NCBI GenBank assembly: GCA_043497085.1
Contig: JBIEKI010000001.1
Strand: one strand, 5' to 3'
DNA length: 64,000 bases
Source: Thalassobacillus sp043497085
GTDB taxonomy: Bacteria > Bacillota > Bacilli > Bacillales > Halobacillaceae
Part shown: positions 34,154 to 42,739 of the stretch, in pieces
Layout: each line of letters begins with the position of its first letter
Position numbering within the stretch: the first letter of the stretch is position 1
Program-made: the position numbers and the translations under genes
Notes under the pieces: generated by a model
What the model saw: only the letters and a program-made list of their open reading frames with translations
The model's database searches: none
What the model was told of the DNA's origin: nothing

Positions 34154-37100
34154 ATGGAACAACCTACGGTTTACCAGCCGAAGCACCCGGTCCGGTTCGT
34201 TACAGCTTCGAGCTTATTCGATGGACATGATGCTTCTATTAATATCATGCGCCGGATTTTACAATCGACCGGTGCCGAGGTCATTCACCTTGGACACAAC
34301 CGATCTGTTGAAGATGTTGTCAATGCGGCCATTCAGGAGGATGCCCAGGGTATCGCGGTTTCTTCTTACCAGGGCGGTCACGTCGAGTATTTTAAATATA
34401 TGATTGATTTGTTGAACGAAAAAGGCGCAGGCCATATCCGTGTGTATGGAGGAGGCGGAGGCGTCATCCTGCCGCGTGAAATCAAAGAGCTCCATGAGTA
34501 TGGCGTTGCACGGGTATTTTCCCCGGAGGATGGGCGTGAGCATGGCCTCCAGGGTATGATCAACCAGATGATGGAAGAGTGCGACTTTTTGCCGCCGCTC
34601 GTTCCGGAAGAAACTATGAAGGAACTGGAAAATGGAGATCATCAGGCGATCGCCCGTTTCATCACCTACGTAGAGAACACGCCGGAAGAGGATCGTGAAG
34701 CTGCTGCTCAATTTGAAGCAGCTGTAAAACAAAGTGAGACGAAGAATATCCCGGTATTGGGGATTACAGGTACCGGAGGAGCAGGGAAAAGTTCATTGAC
34801 CGATGAATTGATCCGACGCTTTTTAAATGAAATTCCTGACAAGAAAGTGGCCATCCTTTCGATTGATCCGACAAAGAAAAAGACCGGAGGGGCACTGTTA
34901 GGAGACAGGATACGTATGAACGCGATTTTTAATCCGCGTGTTTATATGCGTTCGCTGGCAACAAGAGATTCCAAATCAGAATTGTCGAAAGCGATTGAAG
35001 AAGCGATTCAGGTCGTTAAAGCAGCTGGAGTGGACTTTATCATTGTGGAAACAAGCGGTATCGGCCAGGGCAACGCGGCTGTAACAGAAGTTTCCGACTT
35101 ATCCATGTATGTCATGACCGCGGAATTTGGAGCACCATCCCAGCTTGAAAAGATTGACATGATTGATTTCGCTGACTTTATTGTTATCAATAAATTTGAA
35201 CAAAAAGGATCCGAAGATGCATACCAGCAAGTGCGTAAGCAATATGAACGCAGCCATATGCTGTTTCATGAAGATCCGGGCACTTTCCCGGTTTTCGGTA
35301 CCATCGCCAGCCAGTTTAATGACCCGGGAACAAATACCCTGTTCGCAGCCATCATTGATAAGTTGAACGAAGGCTATGACTGGGGAGAGGAAACCTCTTT
35401 TGAAAGAACAGCAAATGTGGAAAAACAGAATGTCATTATTCCGAACGAACGGAAACAATACTTGCGTGACATCGCCATGCTGGTGCGCAACTACCATGAC
35501 AATGCGGAACAGCAGGCAGAAAAAGCCCGCAAACTGTACCAATTGAAAGGGACAGCAGAAGCATTGGAAGATGAAGAAGCTAAAGAAAAAATCGAAGCAT
35601 TGATCAGCCAATATGAGCAGGACATCGATCCGAAAGCGAAAGAAAAACTGGATGATTGGGATGCGCTTCATGAACGATACAGCGGCGATACCTACACTTT
35701 CAAGGTACGGGATAAAGAAATCACCATGGATTTGACGACAGAAAGTCTGGCCGGATTAAAAATACCGAAAGTAGCCTTGCCATCATATAACGACTGGGGT
35801 GACCGTCTCGTCTGGCTGCTGAAAGAAAACGTACCAGGTGCGTTTCCATTTACAGCAGGTGTATTCCCGTTCAAGCGTAAAGGGGAAGATCCGAAACGCC
35901 AGTTTGCCGGAGAAGGTACACCAGAAAGGACCAACCGCCGTTTTCACTATCTGTCGAAAGACGATGATGCCAAGCGGTTAAGCACTGCTTTTGACTCTGT
36001 TACTTTATATGGGGAAGACCCGGATGAACGCCCGGATATTTACGGGAAAGTCGGGGAAAGCGGTGTCAGCATTTGTACGTTAGAGGATATGAAAAAGCTG
36101 TATGACGGCTTTGACCTGACAGATCCCCTGACATCTGTTTCCATGACGATCAATGGACCGGCGCCGATCATTTTGGCGATGTTCATGAACACAGCGATCG
36201 ATCAGCAGCTCGAGAAATTTGAGGAAGAACAGGGACGTAAACCGAACAGCGAAGAAATCCAGCAAATCAAAGCAGAAACGCTGCATGTCGTACGTGGAAC
36301 GGTTCAGGCGGACATTTTGAAAGAAGACCAGGGCCAAAACACATGTATTTTCTCAACAGAATTCGCCTTGCGTATGATGGGGGATATTCAGCAGTACTTC
36401 ATTGATCATGAAGTCCGCAACTACTATTCTGTCTCGATTTCCGGCTATCATATTGCCGAAGCGGGAGCAAATCCGATTACACAGCTTGCATTCACATTGG
36501 CGAACGGATTTACGTATGTCGAGTATTACTTGAGCCGTGGCATGGATATCAATAAATTTGCACCGAACCTGTCATTTTTCTTCTCGAATGGTTTAGATCC
36601 CGAATACACGGTGATGGGACGCGTTGCCCGAAGAATCTGGGCAATCATTATGAAAGAGAAGTACGGCGCGAATGAGCGGAGCCAGAAGCTGAAGTATCAT
36701 ATTCAGACTTCCGGACGTTCCTTGCATGCGCAGGAAATTAACTTCAACGATATCCGTACTACGTTGCAGGCGTTGATTGCCATCCAGGATAACTGTAACT
36801 CGCTCCACACCAACTCTTATGATGAAGCGATCACCACGCCTACGGAGGAATCTGTACGCCGTGCGATGGCGATCCAGATGATCATCAGTAAGGAGTTCGG
36901 TCTGACGAAAAATGAAAACTCCCTCCAGGGGGCCTATATCATCGAGCAGTTGACCGATATGGTAGAAGAAGCAGTCCTCCAGGAATTCGAGCGTATTAAC
37001 GACCGCGGCGGTGTACTTGGCGCGATGGAACGTCAATACCAGCGTGGCAAGATCCAGGAAGAATCGCTTTATTATGAAAGCAAAAAGCATAGCGGCGACC

Positions 37101-37399
37101 TTCCAATTGTCGGCGTCAACACCTACTTGAACCCGACGCCGCCTTCAGAAGATGAGATCAATTCAATGGAAATTGCACGCGCTACGAAGGAAGAAAAAGA
37201 ACATCAAATTCAAACACTGCGTGAATTCCAGAAAACGAATGGAGATAAAACAGAAGAAGCATTACAACGCTTAAAACAGGTAGCGGCAAGTGACGGCAAC
37301 ATCTTTGCAGAACTGATGGAAACTGTTAAGGTAGCAAGTCTCGGACAAATTACCAACGCACTCTACGAAGTAGGCGGACAATATCGCCGGAATATGTAA
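34154..37399 (+). CDS. icmF: Fused isobutyryl-CoA mutase IcmF
   Basis: A 1081-residue adenosylcobalamin-dependent mutase interconverting isobutyryl-CoA and n-butyryl-CoA (or pivalyl/isovaleryl-CoA). The B12-binding domain is N-terminal, with cobalt-ligand His25 in FDGHDAS. A MeaB-like GTPase domain follows (P-loop GTGGAGKSS near residues 206-214, then LGDRIRM and NKFE), and the large TIM-barrel mutase domain fills the C-terminal half. This order is diagnostic for IcmF. ATG 34154 follows AAGGAGG at 9 bases. It closes the operon and links branched-chain acyl-CoA to beta-oxidation. Confidence 0.96.
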   Translation: MEQPTVYQPKHPVRFVTASSLFDGHDASINIMRRILQSTGAEVIHLGHNRSVEDVVNAAIQEDAQGIAVSSYQGGHVEYFKYMIDLLNEKGAGHIRVYGGGGGVILPREIKELHEYGVARVFSPEDGREHGLQGMINQMMEECDFLPPLVPEETMKELENGDHQAIARFITYVENTPEEDREAAAQFEAAVKQSETKNIPVLGITGTGGAGKSSLTDELIRRFLNEIPDKKVAILSIDPTKKKTGGALLGDRIRMNAIFNPRVYMRSLATRDSKSELSKAIEEAIQVVKAAGVDFIIVETSGIGQGNAAVTEVSDLSMYVMTAEFGAPSQLEKIDMIDFADFIVINKFEQKGSEDAYQQVRKQYERSHMLFHEDPGTFPVFGTIASQFNDPGTNTLFAAIIDKLNEGYDWGEETSFERTANVEKQNVIIPNERKQYLRDIAMLVRNYHDNAEQQAEKARKLYQLKGTAEALEDEEAKEKIEALISQYEQDIDPKAKEKLDDWDALHERYSGDTYTFKVRDKEITMDLTTESLAGLKIPKVALPSYNDWGDRLVWLLKENVPGAFPFTAGVFPFKRKGEDPKRQFAGEGTPERTNRRFHYLSKDDDAKRLSTAFDSVTLYGEDPDERPDIYGKVGESGVSICTLEDMKKLYDGFDLTDPLTSVSMTINGPAPIILAMFMNTAIDQQLEKFEEEQGRKPNSEEIQQIKAETLHVVRGTVQADILKEDQGQNTCIFSTEFALRMMGDIQQYFIDHEVRNYYSVSISGYHIAEAGANPITQLAFTLANGFTYVEYYLSRGMDINKFAPNLSFFFSNGLDPEYTVMGRVARRIWAIIMKEKYGANERSQKLKYHIQTSGRSLHAQEINFNDIRTTLQALIAIQDNCNSLHTNSYDEAITTPTEESVRRAMAIQMIISKEFGLTKNENSLQGAYIIEQLTDMVEEAVLQEFERINDRGGVLGAMERQYQRGKIQEESLYYESKKHSGDLPIVGVNTYLNPTPPSEDEINSMEIARATKEEKEHQIQTLREFQKTNGDKTEEALQRLKQVAASDGNIFAELMETVKVASLGQITNALYEVGGQYRRNM

Positions 37400-37408
37400 A
37401 AGTATACT

Positions 37409-37440
37409 AGGACTCTCAGTTCAGACTGGGAGTTCTTTTA
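37409..37440 (+). terminator. Terminator of the acyl-CoA operon
   Basis: GACTCTCAG pairs with CTGGGAGTT(C) around TTCAGA with one G-U type pair, and TTTTATTT follows. Confidence 0.8.
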
Positions 37441-37509
37441 TTTCCACTTTAAGAAATTTGACCACCAGGGCTTTCAATGGGTATTGGCCACAAGCCAAAA
37501 TTTCCCAAA

Positions 37510-37542
37510 CAAAAACACCCTCATACTAAATGAGAGTGTTTT
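37510..37542. terminator. Terminator of the minus-strand gene at 37552
   Basis: AAAACAC(C)CTCAT pairs with ATGAGAGTGTTTT around ACTAA. The A/T flanks make it usable in both directions. Confidence 0.8.
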
Positions 37543-37551
37543 ACCAGTAAA

Positions 37552-37863
37552 TTAGTGTCCGCCGCCGACGGTGTCATGGTCGCCGGTTTGGTTGATTTGC
37601 TTGATGGATGGAGTAGTCTGTCCGTACCATTCATAAGTAAGGTCATAATTCTTTTCTTTGTCTAAAAGCATCCAAATATTTTCATCTTTCACTTTATATT
37701 TATCTCCGTCGATATAAATATAGTAAGCGTCACCCTTGTGGTCTTTCTTCTCAATTTGTACGCCTGTCAATTCTTCTGAATGAATCATCCCGTAATGCGT
37801 GAATAAATAATACCCGCCGACGAAGACGGTAAAGATGATGAGGAGCCATTTTGCAATCCGCAT
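37552..37863 (-). CDS. Membrane-anchored small protein, unrecognised
   Basis: A 103-residue protein with one N-terminal hydrophobic helix (about residues 4-23) and a soluble, probably extracytoplasmic domain rich in Lys/Asp/Tyr, ending in a Gly/His tail. I do not recognise the family. AAGGAGAAAG precedes the ATG. It is isolated between the icmF operon and rpoE. Confidence 0.7.
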   Translation of the reverse strand: MRIAKWLLIIFTVFVGGYYLFTHYGMIHSEELTGVQIEKKDHKGDAYYIYIDGDKYKVKDENIWMLLDKEKNYDLTYEWYGQTTPSIKQINQTGDHDTVGGGH

Positions 37864-38100
37864 GAATCTTTCTCCTTTGTTTAATGTAACTGAACTTCGG
37901 ATAGACTTATTTTACGATAAAAATGCAGCAAGACCAAACCAAATGGCATGGATTACAGCCTGTTTGGATAGAAAATCTCCCAATCATTGATTTTTATATA
38001 GGCTAACCATATAATATTAGGTATGGTTAAATATGAGAATCGTATGACTTGATAAAAGTAGACATATATACCTTAATTATCATTAAAGGAGTGCTGGACC

Positions 38101-38628
38101 TTGAGCTTGAAAGAGTATAGTAAAGATCAAATTGAAGAAATGTCCATGATTGATCTTGCGGCGGTTATGCTGGAAGAAAAAAGAGAGGCAGTCGACTTCA
38201 ATGACTTGTTCCACGAGATTGCTGATATGAAGGGCTATACGGAGAAACAAAAGGAAAATTATATCGCCCAGTTCTATACGGATATGAACATTGACGGCGG
38301 ATTCATGACGATTGGCACGAATAAATGGGGATTGAAACGCTGGTATCCGGTAGAACAGATGGAAGAAGAAATTTCCAACCTGCCGAAGAAGCGTAAAAAG
38401 AAAAAGCCGAAGCGTAAAGTGAAAAAAGAAACTGCAGATGAAGCATTGTTTGATGAAGATCTTGAGGAAGACCTTGATTTGGATGATGAAGACTTGGATC
38501 TTGATGAGAGCGATGATGGTTTTGAAGGGGATTATGACAACGATGACCTTGATGAAGAAGAGGAAGAGGTAATTGAAGATGACATTAGCTTCATTGGCGA
38601 TGATGACGAGGAAGATGACGACCTCTGA
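38101..38628 (+). CDS. rpoE: RNA polymerase delta subunit
   Basis: A 175-residue delta factor that increases RNA polymerase recycling and specificity in Firmicutes. The N-terminal HARE-HTH domain runs to about residue 95 (ending near GLKRWYPVE), followed by a lysine-rich patch and an extremely acidic Asp/Glu tail. The start is TTG 38101 with AAAGGAG about 9 bases upstream. The 237 bases upstream hold no other gene. It is followed by pyrG, as in B. subtilis. Confidence 0.96.
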   Translation: MSLKEYSKDQIEEMSMIDLAAVMLEEKREAVDFNDLFHEIADMKGYTEKQKENYIAQFYTDMNIDGGFMTIGTNKWGLKRWYPVEQMEEEISNLPKKRKKKKPKRKVKKETADEALFDEDLEEDLDLDDEDLDLDESDDGFEGDYDNDDLDEEEEEVIEDDISFIGDDDEEDDDL

Positions 38629-38635
38629 TTGCCGC

Positions 38636-38735
38636 TTGACTTTCAAACCGTAAATAAGTACAATCTTATTTGGGCTCTTAAAATTTCGTTGAACGAACCT
38701 AAAGGCGCTCCCCATTACCGGGGAGCGCTTTTTAT
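38636..38735 (+). promoter_or_regulatory. pyrG promoter and CTP-responsive leader attenuator
   Basis: TTGACT-17 bases-TACAAT (38636-38664) is followed 7 bases later by GGGCTCT (38672). The leader terminator GGCGCTCCCC / GGGGAGCGC with a T-run lies at 38703-38735. In B. subtilis pyrG, low CTP causes repeated G insertion at a GGGC start, and the poly-G 5' end pairs with the C/U-rich terminator arm to allow readthrough. All those elements are here. Confidence 0.85.
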
Positions 38736-38739
38736 TTTT

Positions 38740-38783
38740 GCTTATGCGTGTCGTGTCTTGCAGGGCGCTTGCGCTTTTCTTAT
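38740..38783. repeat. Solitary half of the nested hairpin element
   Basis: GCTTATGCGTGTCGTGTCT at 38740 is identical to the right arm of the 124-bp inserts in repeat copies 2 and 3, followed by a similar GGCG(C/A)TTGCGC stretch. The left arm is absent. It lies between the pyrG attenuator and the pyrG start. Confidence 0.55.
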
Positions 38784-38877
38784 TTGCTCCACTACATTTA
38801 CGTGTTAATTTTTATGACTGCTGAAGCAGCCAGTAGGTCATGATATAAGAAAGATTACAGAAGAAAGAGGGATGACC

Positions 38878-40479
38878 GTGACAAAGTACATTTTTGTAAC
38901 AGGTGGGGTAGTGTCTTCCTTAGGTAAAGGAATCACAGCCGCTTCACTTGGCCGTTTATTGAAAAACCGTGGGTTGAAAGTGACTATCCAAAAATTCGAT
39001 CCATACTTGAACGTAGACCCTGGTACGATGAGTCCGTATCAGCATGGAGAAGTGTTCGTGACAGACGACGGTGCTGAGACTGACTTGGACCTTGGCCACT
39101 ATGAGCGCTTCATCGATATCAACCTGAATAAATTCAGCAACGTAACGACAGGGAAAGTATACTCCCACGTCATTAAGAAAGAACGTCGCGGTGATTATCT
39201 GGGTGGAACCGTCCAGGTCATTCCACATATTACGAACGAAATCAAAGATCGTGTTTTCCGTGCCGGGCATGAAACAAACGCAGATGTTGTCATTACTGAA
39301 ATCGGCGGCACCGTAGGGGATATCGAATCCCTTCCATTCCTGGAAGCGATTCGTCAAATCAAGAGTGATATCGGACGCGATCACGTCATGTACATTCACT
39401 GTACGCTTGTTCCTTATATCAAGGCAGCGGGTGAAATGAAGACAAAACCGACACAGCACAGTGTTAAAGAACTACGCTCACTTGGTATTCAGCCGGATGT
39501 GATCGTGCTGCGTACGGAAATGGAAATATCCGAAGAGATGAAAGAGAAGATCGCTCTTTTCGGGGACATTAATAAAAAAGCGGTAATTGAATGTCCTGAT
39601 GCGGATACCCTTTACAAAATTCCATTGATACTGCAAGAGCAAAAGCTTGATCAACTGACTTGTGATCATTTCGGCTTGGATTGTAAGCCAGCCGATATGG
39701 CGGAGTGGAATCAATTAGTGGATAAAGTCACCCATTTATCTGATAAACTCACAATCGGCCTTGTCGGAAAATACGTCGAATTGCCTGATGCCTATATTTC
39801 TGTCGTGGAAGCATTGAAACATGCAGGCTATCCATATGATGCTGATGTTGATATCCAATGGATCAACTCTGAAGAAGTAGATCCATCCAATGTTGAAGAT
39901 AAGCTTGCCGGAGTTGATGGTATTCTTGTCCCAGGTGGCTTTGGAGATCGAGGAATCGAAGGTAAAATCGAGGCGATCCGTTTTGCCCGTGAAAATAAGG
40001 TGCCGTTCCTTGGGATCTGCCTGGGCATGCAGCTGGCTACTGTCGAGTTTGCGCGTAACGTGCTTGGTTTAGAAGGTGCACACTCCGCTGAAATCGATCC
40101 AGCAACACCTCATCCAATTATCGACCTTCTTCCGGAACAAAAAGAAGTTTCTGACCTTGGTGGAACGTTACGACTTGGTATCTATCCATGTAAGCTGCAG
40201 GAAGGTTCCAAAGCAAAAGAAGCTTACGGAGATGAGGTTATTTACGAACGTCACCGTCACCGGTTTGAGTTCAATAATCATTACCGTGAAGAAATGGAAG
40301 AAAAAGGTTTCTCCTTCAGCGGCACCAGTCCTGATGGCCGCTTGATTGAAATTATCGAAGTTGAAGATCATCCATGGTTTATAGCAAGCCAGTTCCACCC
40401 AGAGTTCAAGTCCCGTCCGACTCGTCCGCAGGAATTGTTCTATGGATTCATTGGAGCGGCTGCTACCTATAAAAAATAA
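38878..40479 (+). CDS. pyrG: CTP synthase
   Basis: A 533-residue enzyme that aminates UTP to CTP with glutamine. The N-terminal synthase domain begins TKYIFVTGGVVSSLGKGI, and the C-terminal glutamine amidotransferase domain has the nucleophile in FLGICLGMQ and the later His-Pro-Glu in QFHPEFKSRP. GTG 38878 gives the standard N-terminus and best spacing from AAAGAGGG; ATG 38872 is too close. Regulated by the leader upstream. Confidence 0.98.
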   Translation: MTKYIFVTGGVVSSLGKGITAASLGRLLKNRGLKVTIQKFDPYLNVDPGTMSPYQHGEVFVTDDGAETDLDLGHYERFIDINLNKFSNVTTGKVYSHVIKKERRGDYLGGTVQVIPHITNEIKDRVFRAGHETNADVVITEIGGTVGDIESLPFLEAIRQIKSDIGRDHVMYIHCTLVPYIKAAGEMKTKPTQHSVKELRSLGIQPDVIVLRTEMEISEEMKEKIALFGDINKKAVIECPDADTLYKIPLILQEQKLDQLTCDHFGLDCKPADMAEWNQLVDKVTHLSDKLTIGLVGKYVELPDAYISVVEALKHAGYPYDADVDIQWINSEEVDPSNVEDKLAGVDGILVPGGFGDRGIEGKIEAIRFARENKVPFLGICLGMQLATVEFARNVLGLEGAHSAEIDPATPHPIIDLLPEQKEVSDLGGTLRLGIYPCKLQEGSKAKEAYGDEVIYERHRHRFEFNNHYREEMEEKGFSFSGTSPDGRLIEIIEVEDHPWFIASQFHPEFKSRPTRPQELFYGFIGAAATYKK

Positions 40480-40485
40480 TAAAAA

Positions 40486-40522
40486 AAGCGCGAAGCCTCA
40501 TCGAAGGTTTCGCGCTTTTTCC
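40486..40522. terminator. Bidirectional terminator between pyrG and ywjG
   Basis: AAAAAGCGCGAAGCCT pairs imperfectly with AGGTTTCGCGCTTTTT around CATCGA. It lies between convergent genes. Confidence 0.88.
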
Positions 40523-40556
40523 ATTTCCTGGACACCCCTGGGGTGCGGAGCGGGAG

Positions 40557-41072
40557 TCATTCGTATTCGGATAGGATTTCTTTTACGGTAATGTAGATCG
40601 CATAATAGCTGTAAAGTGCGGTCATGGCACTCGGAAAACAGATTCGTTCCATGTCAAAGGGCAACAGGGAGTCGGTCACTTTCGTATCTACCGGAAAATC
40701 AGCCTGTTTGTACAGGGGATCTTCCATGTTTTTTACGGAGGATAAACTGATCACCTGTGAGCCCTCCGCCTGGGCTTTGTGCATAATAGCTGTAGCTTCC
40801 TCGTGATCCGCGAACCTTGCTGAGAGAATCACCCGGTCGATGGAAGTCAGCTCGGTATCGGATTGATAACGCTGGCATTTTGGTAATGTTTCTTTTCCTG
40901 CTATCATTTCCGCTTCGACAGCCTTCATTTCTTCAAAGCCTTTCACATAAATGGTTCCATCCCCTACGATCGCTTGAGCCAGCGCTCTCGCTGCCTCTTC
41001 GATAGCGAGCGTTTCTTTTTCCTCGATTTGCTGAAATTTACCTGTCAATTGGGTAGTCAGCATCTTCATCAT
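40557..41072 (-). CDS. ywjG: DUF2529 family protein YwjG
   Basis: A 171-residue cytoplasmic protein matching B. subtilis YwjG in neighbourhood (between pyrG and spo0F, opposite strand). The fold looks SIS-like: alternating strands such as TIYVKGFEEM and DRVILSARF with helices. Function unknown. I chose the ATG at 41072 because AAAGGTGGG lies 6-8 bases upstream. Confidence 0.85.
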   Translation of the reverse strand: MMKMLTTQLTGKFQQIEEKETLAIEEAARALAQAIVGDGTIYVKGFEEMKAVEAEMIAGKETLPKCQRYQSDTELTSIDRVILSARFADHEEATAIMHKAQAEGSQVISLSSVKNMEDPLYKQADFPVDTKVTDSLLPFDMERICFPSAMTALYSYYAIYITVKEILSEYE

Positions 41073-41155
41073 GATAATCCCACCTTTATTTACCATTCAA
41101 TTTTCATAGCTTAGCACAAATGGCTGATGTTGAGAATAAATTAAAGCTGCCATAA

Positions 41156-41183
41156 GCAGGAAAAAAGTCAATTTATATCGAAT
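41156..41183 (+). promoter_or_regulatory. Sigma-H type promoter of spo0F
   Basis: GCAGGAAAA (41156-41164) and ATCGAAT (41177-41183) match RnAGGAwWW and RnnGAAT with a 12-base spacer, the sigma-H arrangement. spo0F is sigma-H dependent in B. subtilis. The predicted start near 41190 would place a ribosome binding site at the very 5' end of the RNA. Confidence 0.75.
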
Positions 41184-41204
41184 GAAAAAAGAAGGAGGTA
41201 TTAT

Positions 41205-41219
41205 ATGAGCGTAATTTAA
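41205..41219 (+). other. Possible four-codon leader minigene before spo0F
   Basis: ATG AGC GTA ATT TAA (Met-Ser-Val-Ile) follows the near-perfect site AAGGAGGT at 6 bases. It ends 24 bases before the spo0F ATG. It may be a leader peptide, a standby ribosome loading site or chance; function is unknown. Confidence 0.45.
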
Positions 41220-41243
41220 CTGCAGAAAGGTAGGCGAGCGATC

Positions 41244-41603
41244 ATGGCCAAAGAAGTGTTGATTGTAGACGACCAGCCAGGTATCAGGCTATTACTGGAA
41301 GAAGTGGTCAAAGGAGAAGGATATGCAGTGGCTTGTGCCGAGACAGGGCGTGAAGCACTGGATTATATTGAAGCAAATGACCCAAACCTGTTGGTGATCG
41401 ACTATAATCTTCCGGTCATGAATGGCGGTGAATTGCTGCACCATTTGAATGAGACAGGATACGACAAACCAGCCATTCTGATGACGGGTTTATCTGTGGA
41501 AAGCCTCGGTGCAGAAAAGGATTTCCACTTTGTGAAGAAAGTGGTTTCTAAACCGTTTAATATCATGGATATCCGGGAATTAATCTCCAAAATCATGCAA
41601 TAA
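41244..41603 (+). CDS. spo0F: Sporulation phosphorelay response regulator Spo0F
   Basis: A 119-residue stand-alone receiver domain that carries phosphate from sporulation kinases to Spo0B. The acidic pair is in IVDDQPG, the phospho-acceptor is Asp53 (LLVIDYNLP), and the conserved Thr and Lys are in LMTGLS and SKPFN. The segment after the Thr differs from the MTAYGE of B. subtilis. AGAAAGG(TAGG) precedes the ATG. Locus position next to fbaA supports the assignment. Confidence 0.9.
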   Translation: MAKEVLIVDDQPGIRLLLEEVVKGEGYAVACAETGREALDYIEANDPNLLVIDYNLPVMNGGELLHHLNETGYDKPAILMTGLSVESLGAEKDFHFVKKVVSKPFNIMDIRELISKIMQ

Positions 41604-41784
41604 AAAGTGTACAAAAATTGACTATTTGAGAAAATTTTTGATGTAAGCGCTCTATCCTTCTTGGGTTGTTGCACCTTCGTCTGGGTATTGGTATTCTTAT
41701 AATTGTGATTACACATACATAGCATGTCTGTGCGATTTGCAAATGTGCTAGTAAATAATATACCCACTCGAAGGAGGAGCTTTC

Positions 41785-42648
41785 ATGCCTTTAGTATCAA
41801 TGAAGGAAATGCTCGAAACTGCTAAGGAACAGCGCTACGGTGTTGGGCAGTTCAACCTGAATAACCTGGAATACGCACAAGCGATTCTTCAAGCAGCAGA
41901 AGAAGAAAAATCACCAGTCATCCTCGGTGTATCCGAAGGTGCAGCTAGATATATGGGTGGTTTCAATGTAGTGGTTTCCATGGTAAAAGCATTGATGGAT
42001 GCTTATGGAACAACGGTTCCTGTTGCTATTCACCTTGACCATGGATCCAGCTTTGAGAGCTGTGCAAAAGCGATTCATGCAGGGTTCACTTCTGTTATGA
42101 TCGATGCTTCCCATGATCCACTGGAAGAAAATATCGCAGTGACTAGAAAAGTCGTAGAACTAGCGCATCTTCATGGCGTTTCTGTTGAAGCAGAACTTGG
42201 CCGTGTCGGTGGACAGGAAGATGACTTGATCGTTGATGACGCAGAAGCAGCTTATGCTATTCCATCTGAATGTAAGCAGCTGGTTGACGAAACTGACGTT
42301 GATGTATTCGCGCCAGCATTAGGTTCTGTCCATGGTCCTTATAAAGGGGAGCCGAACCTTGGTTTCGATCGCATGGAAGAAATTATGGGTCTTGTCGATA
42401 AACCGCTTGTCCTTCACGGTGGTACAGGCATTCCGACACACGACATTAAAAAGGCGATCTCTTTTGGTACAGCGAAAATCAATGTAAATACCGAAAATCA
42501 AATCGCTCAAGGCAAGAAAGTCCGTGAAGTATTGGCGGAAAAGCCGGACCTTTATGATCCACGTAAATATCTTGGACCAGGACGCGACGCCATCAAAGAA
42601 ACAGTCATTGGCAAAATGCGTGAGTTCGGTTCTTCCAATAAAGCGTAA
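41785..42648 (+). CDS. fbaA: Class II fructose-bisphosphate aldolase
   Basis: A 287-residue Zn-dependent aldolase of glycolysis and gluconeogenesis. Zn ligands are visible in HLDHGSSFE and in the LHGGTGIPTHDIKKA segment; EAELGRVGGQED is typical of the class. GAAGGAGGAG precedes the ATG. The 180 bases upstream hold the promoter region (TTGACT at about 41617). Confidence 0.97.
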   Translation: MPLVSMKEMLETAKEQRYGVGQFNLNNLEYAQAILQAAEEEKSPVILGVSEGAARYMGGFNVVVSMVKALMDAYGTTVPVAIHLDHGSSFESCAKAIHAGFTSVMIDASHDPLEENIAVTRKVVELAHLHGVSVEAELGRVGGQEDDLIVDDAEAAYAIPSECKQLVDETDVDVFAPALGSVHGPYKGEPNLGFDRMEEIMGLVDKPLVLHGGTGIPTHDIKKAISFGTAKINVNTENQIAQGKKVREVLAEKPDLYDPRKYLGPGRDAIKETVIGKMREFGSSNKA

Positions 42649-42664
42649 ATAAACAGATGAACAA

Positions 42665-42697
42665 AGGAAGCCGTTTTTTGAACGGTTTCCTTTTCAA
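42665..42697 (+). terminator. Terminator after fbaA
   Basis: GGAAGCCGTT pairs with AACGGTTTCC (one G-U type pair) around TTTTG, followed by TTTT. Confidence 0.85.
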
Positions 42698-42739
42698 CAT
42701 ATTATGAAAACGCAATCATCGATGGGGAGGATTATTTAC

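Noticed and set aside
38083..38715. Minus-strand 210-codon frame opposite rpoE
   Set aside because: It is the complement of the Asp/Glu-rich delta tail, giving a Phe/Ile/Leu-rich artefact.
41637..41656. cre-like TGTAAGCGCTCTAT before fbaA
   Set aside because: Two mismatches at conserved positions of the cre consensus; too weak to list.
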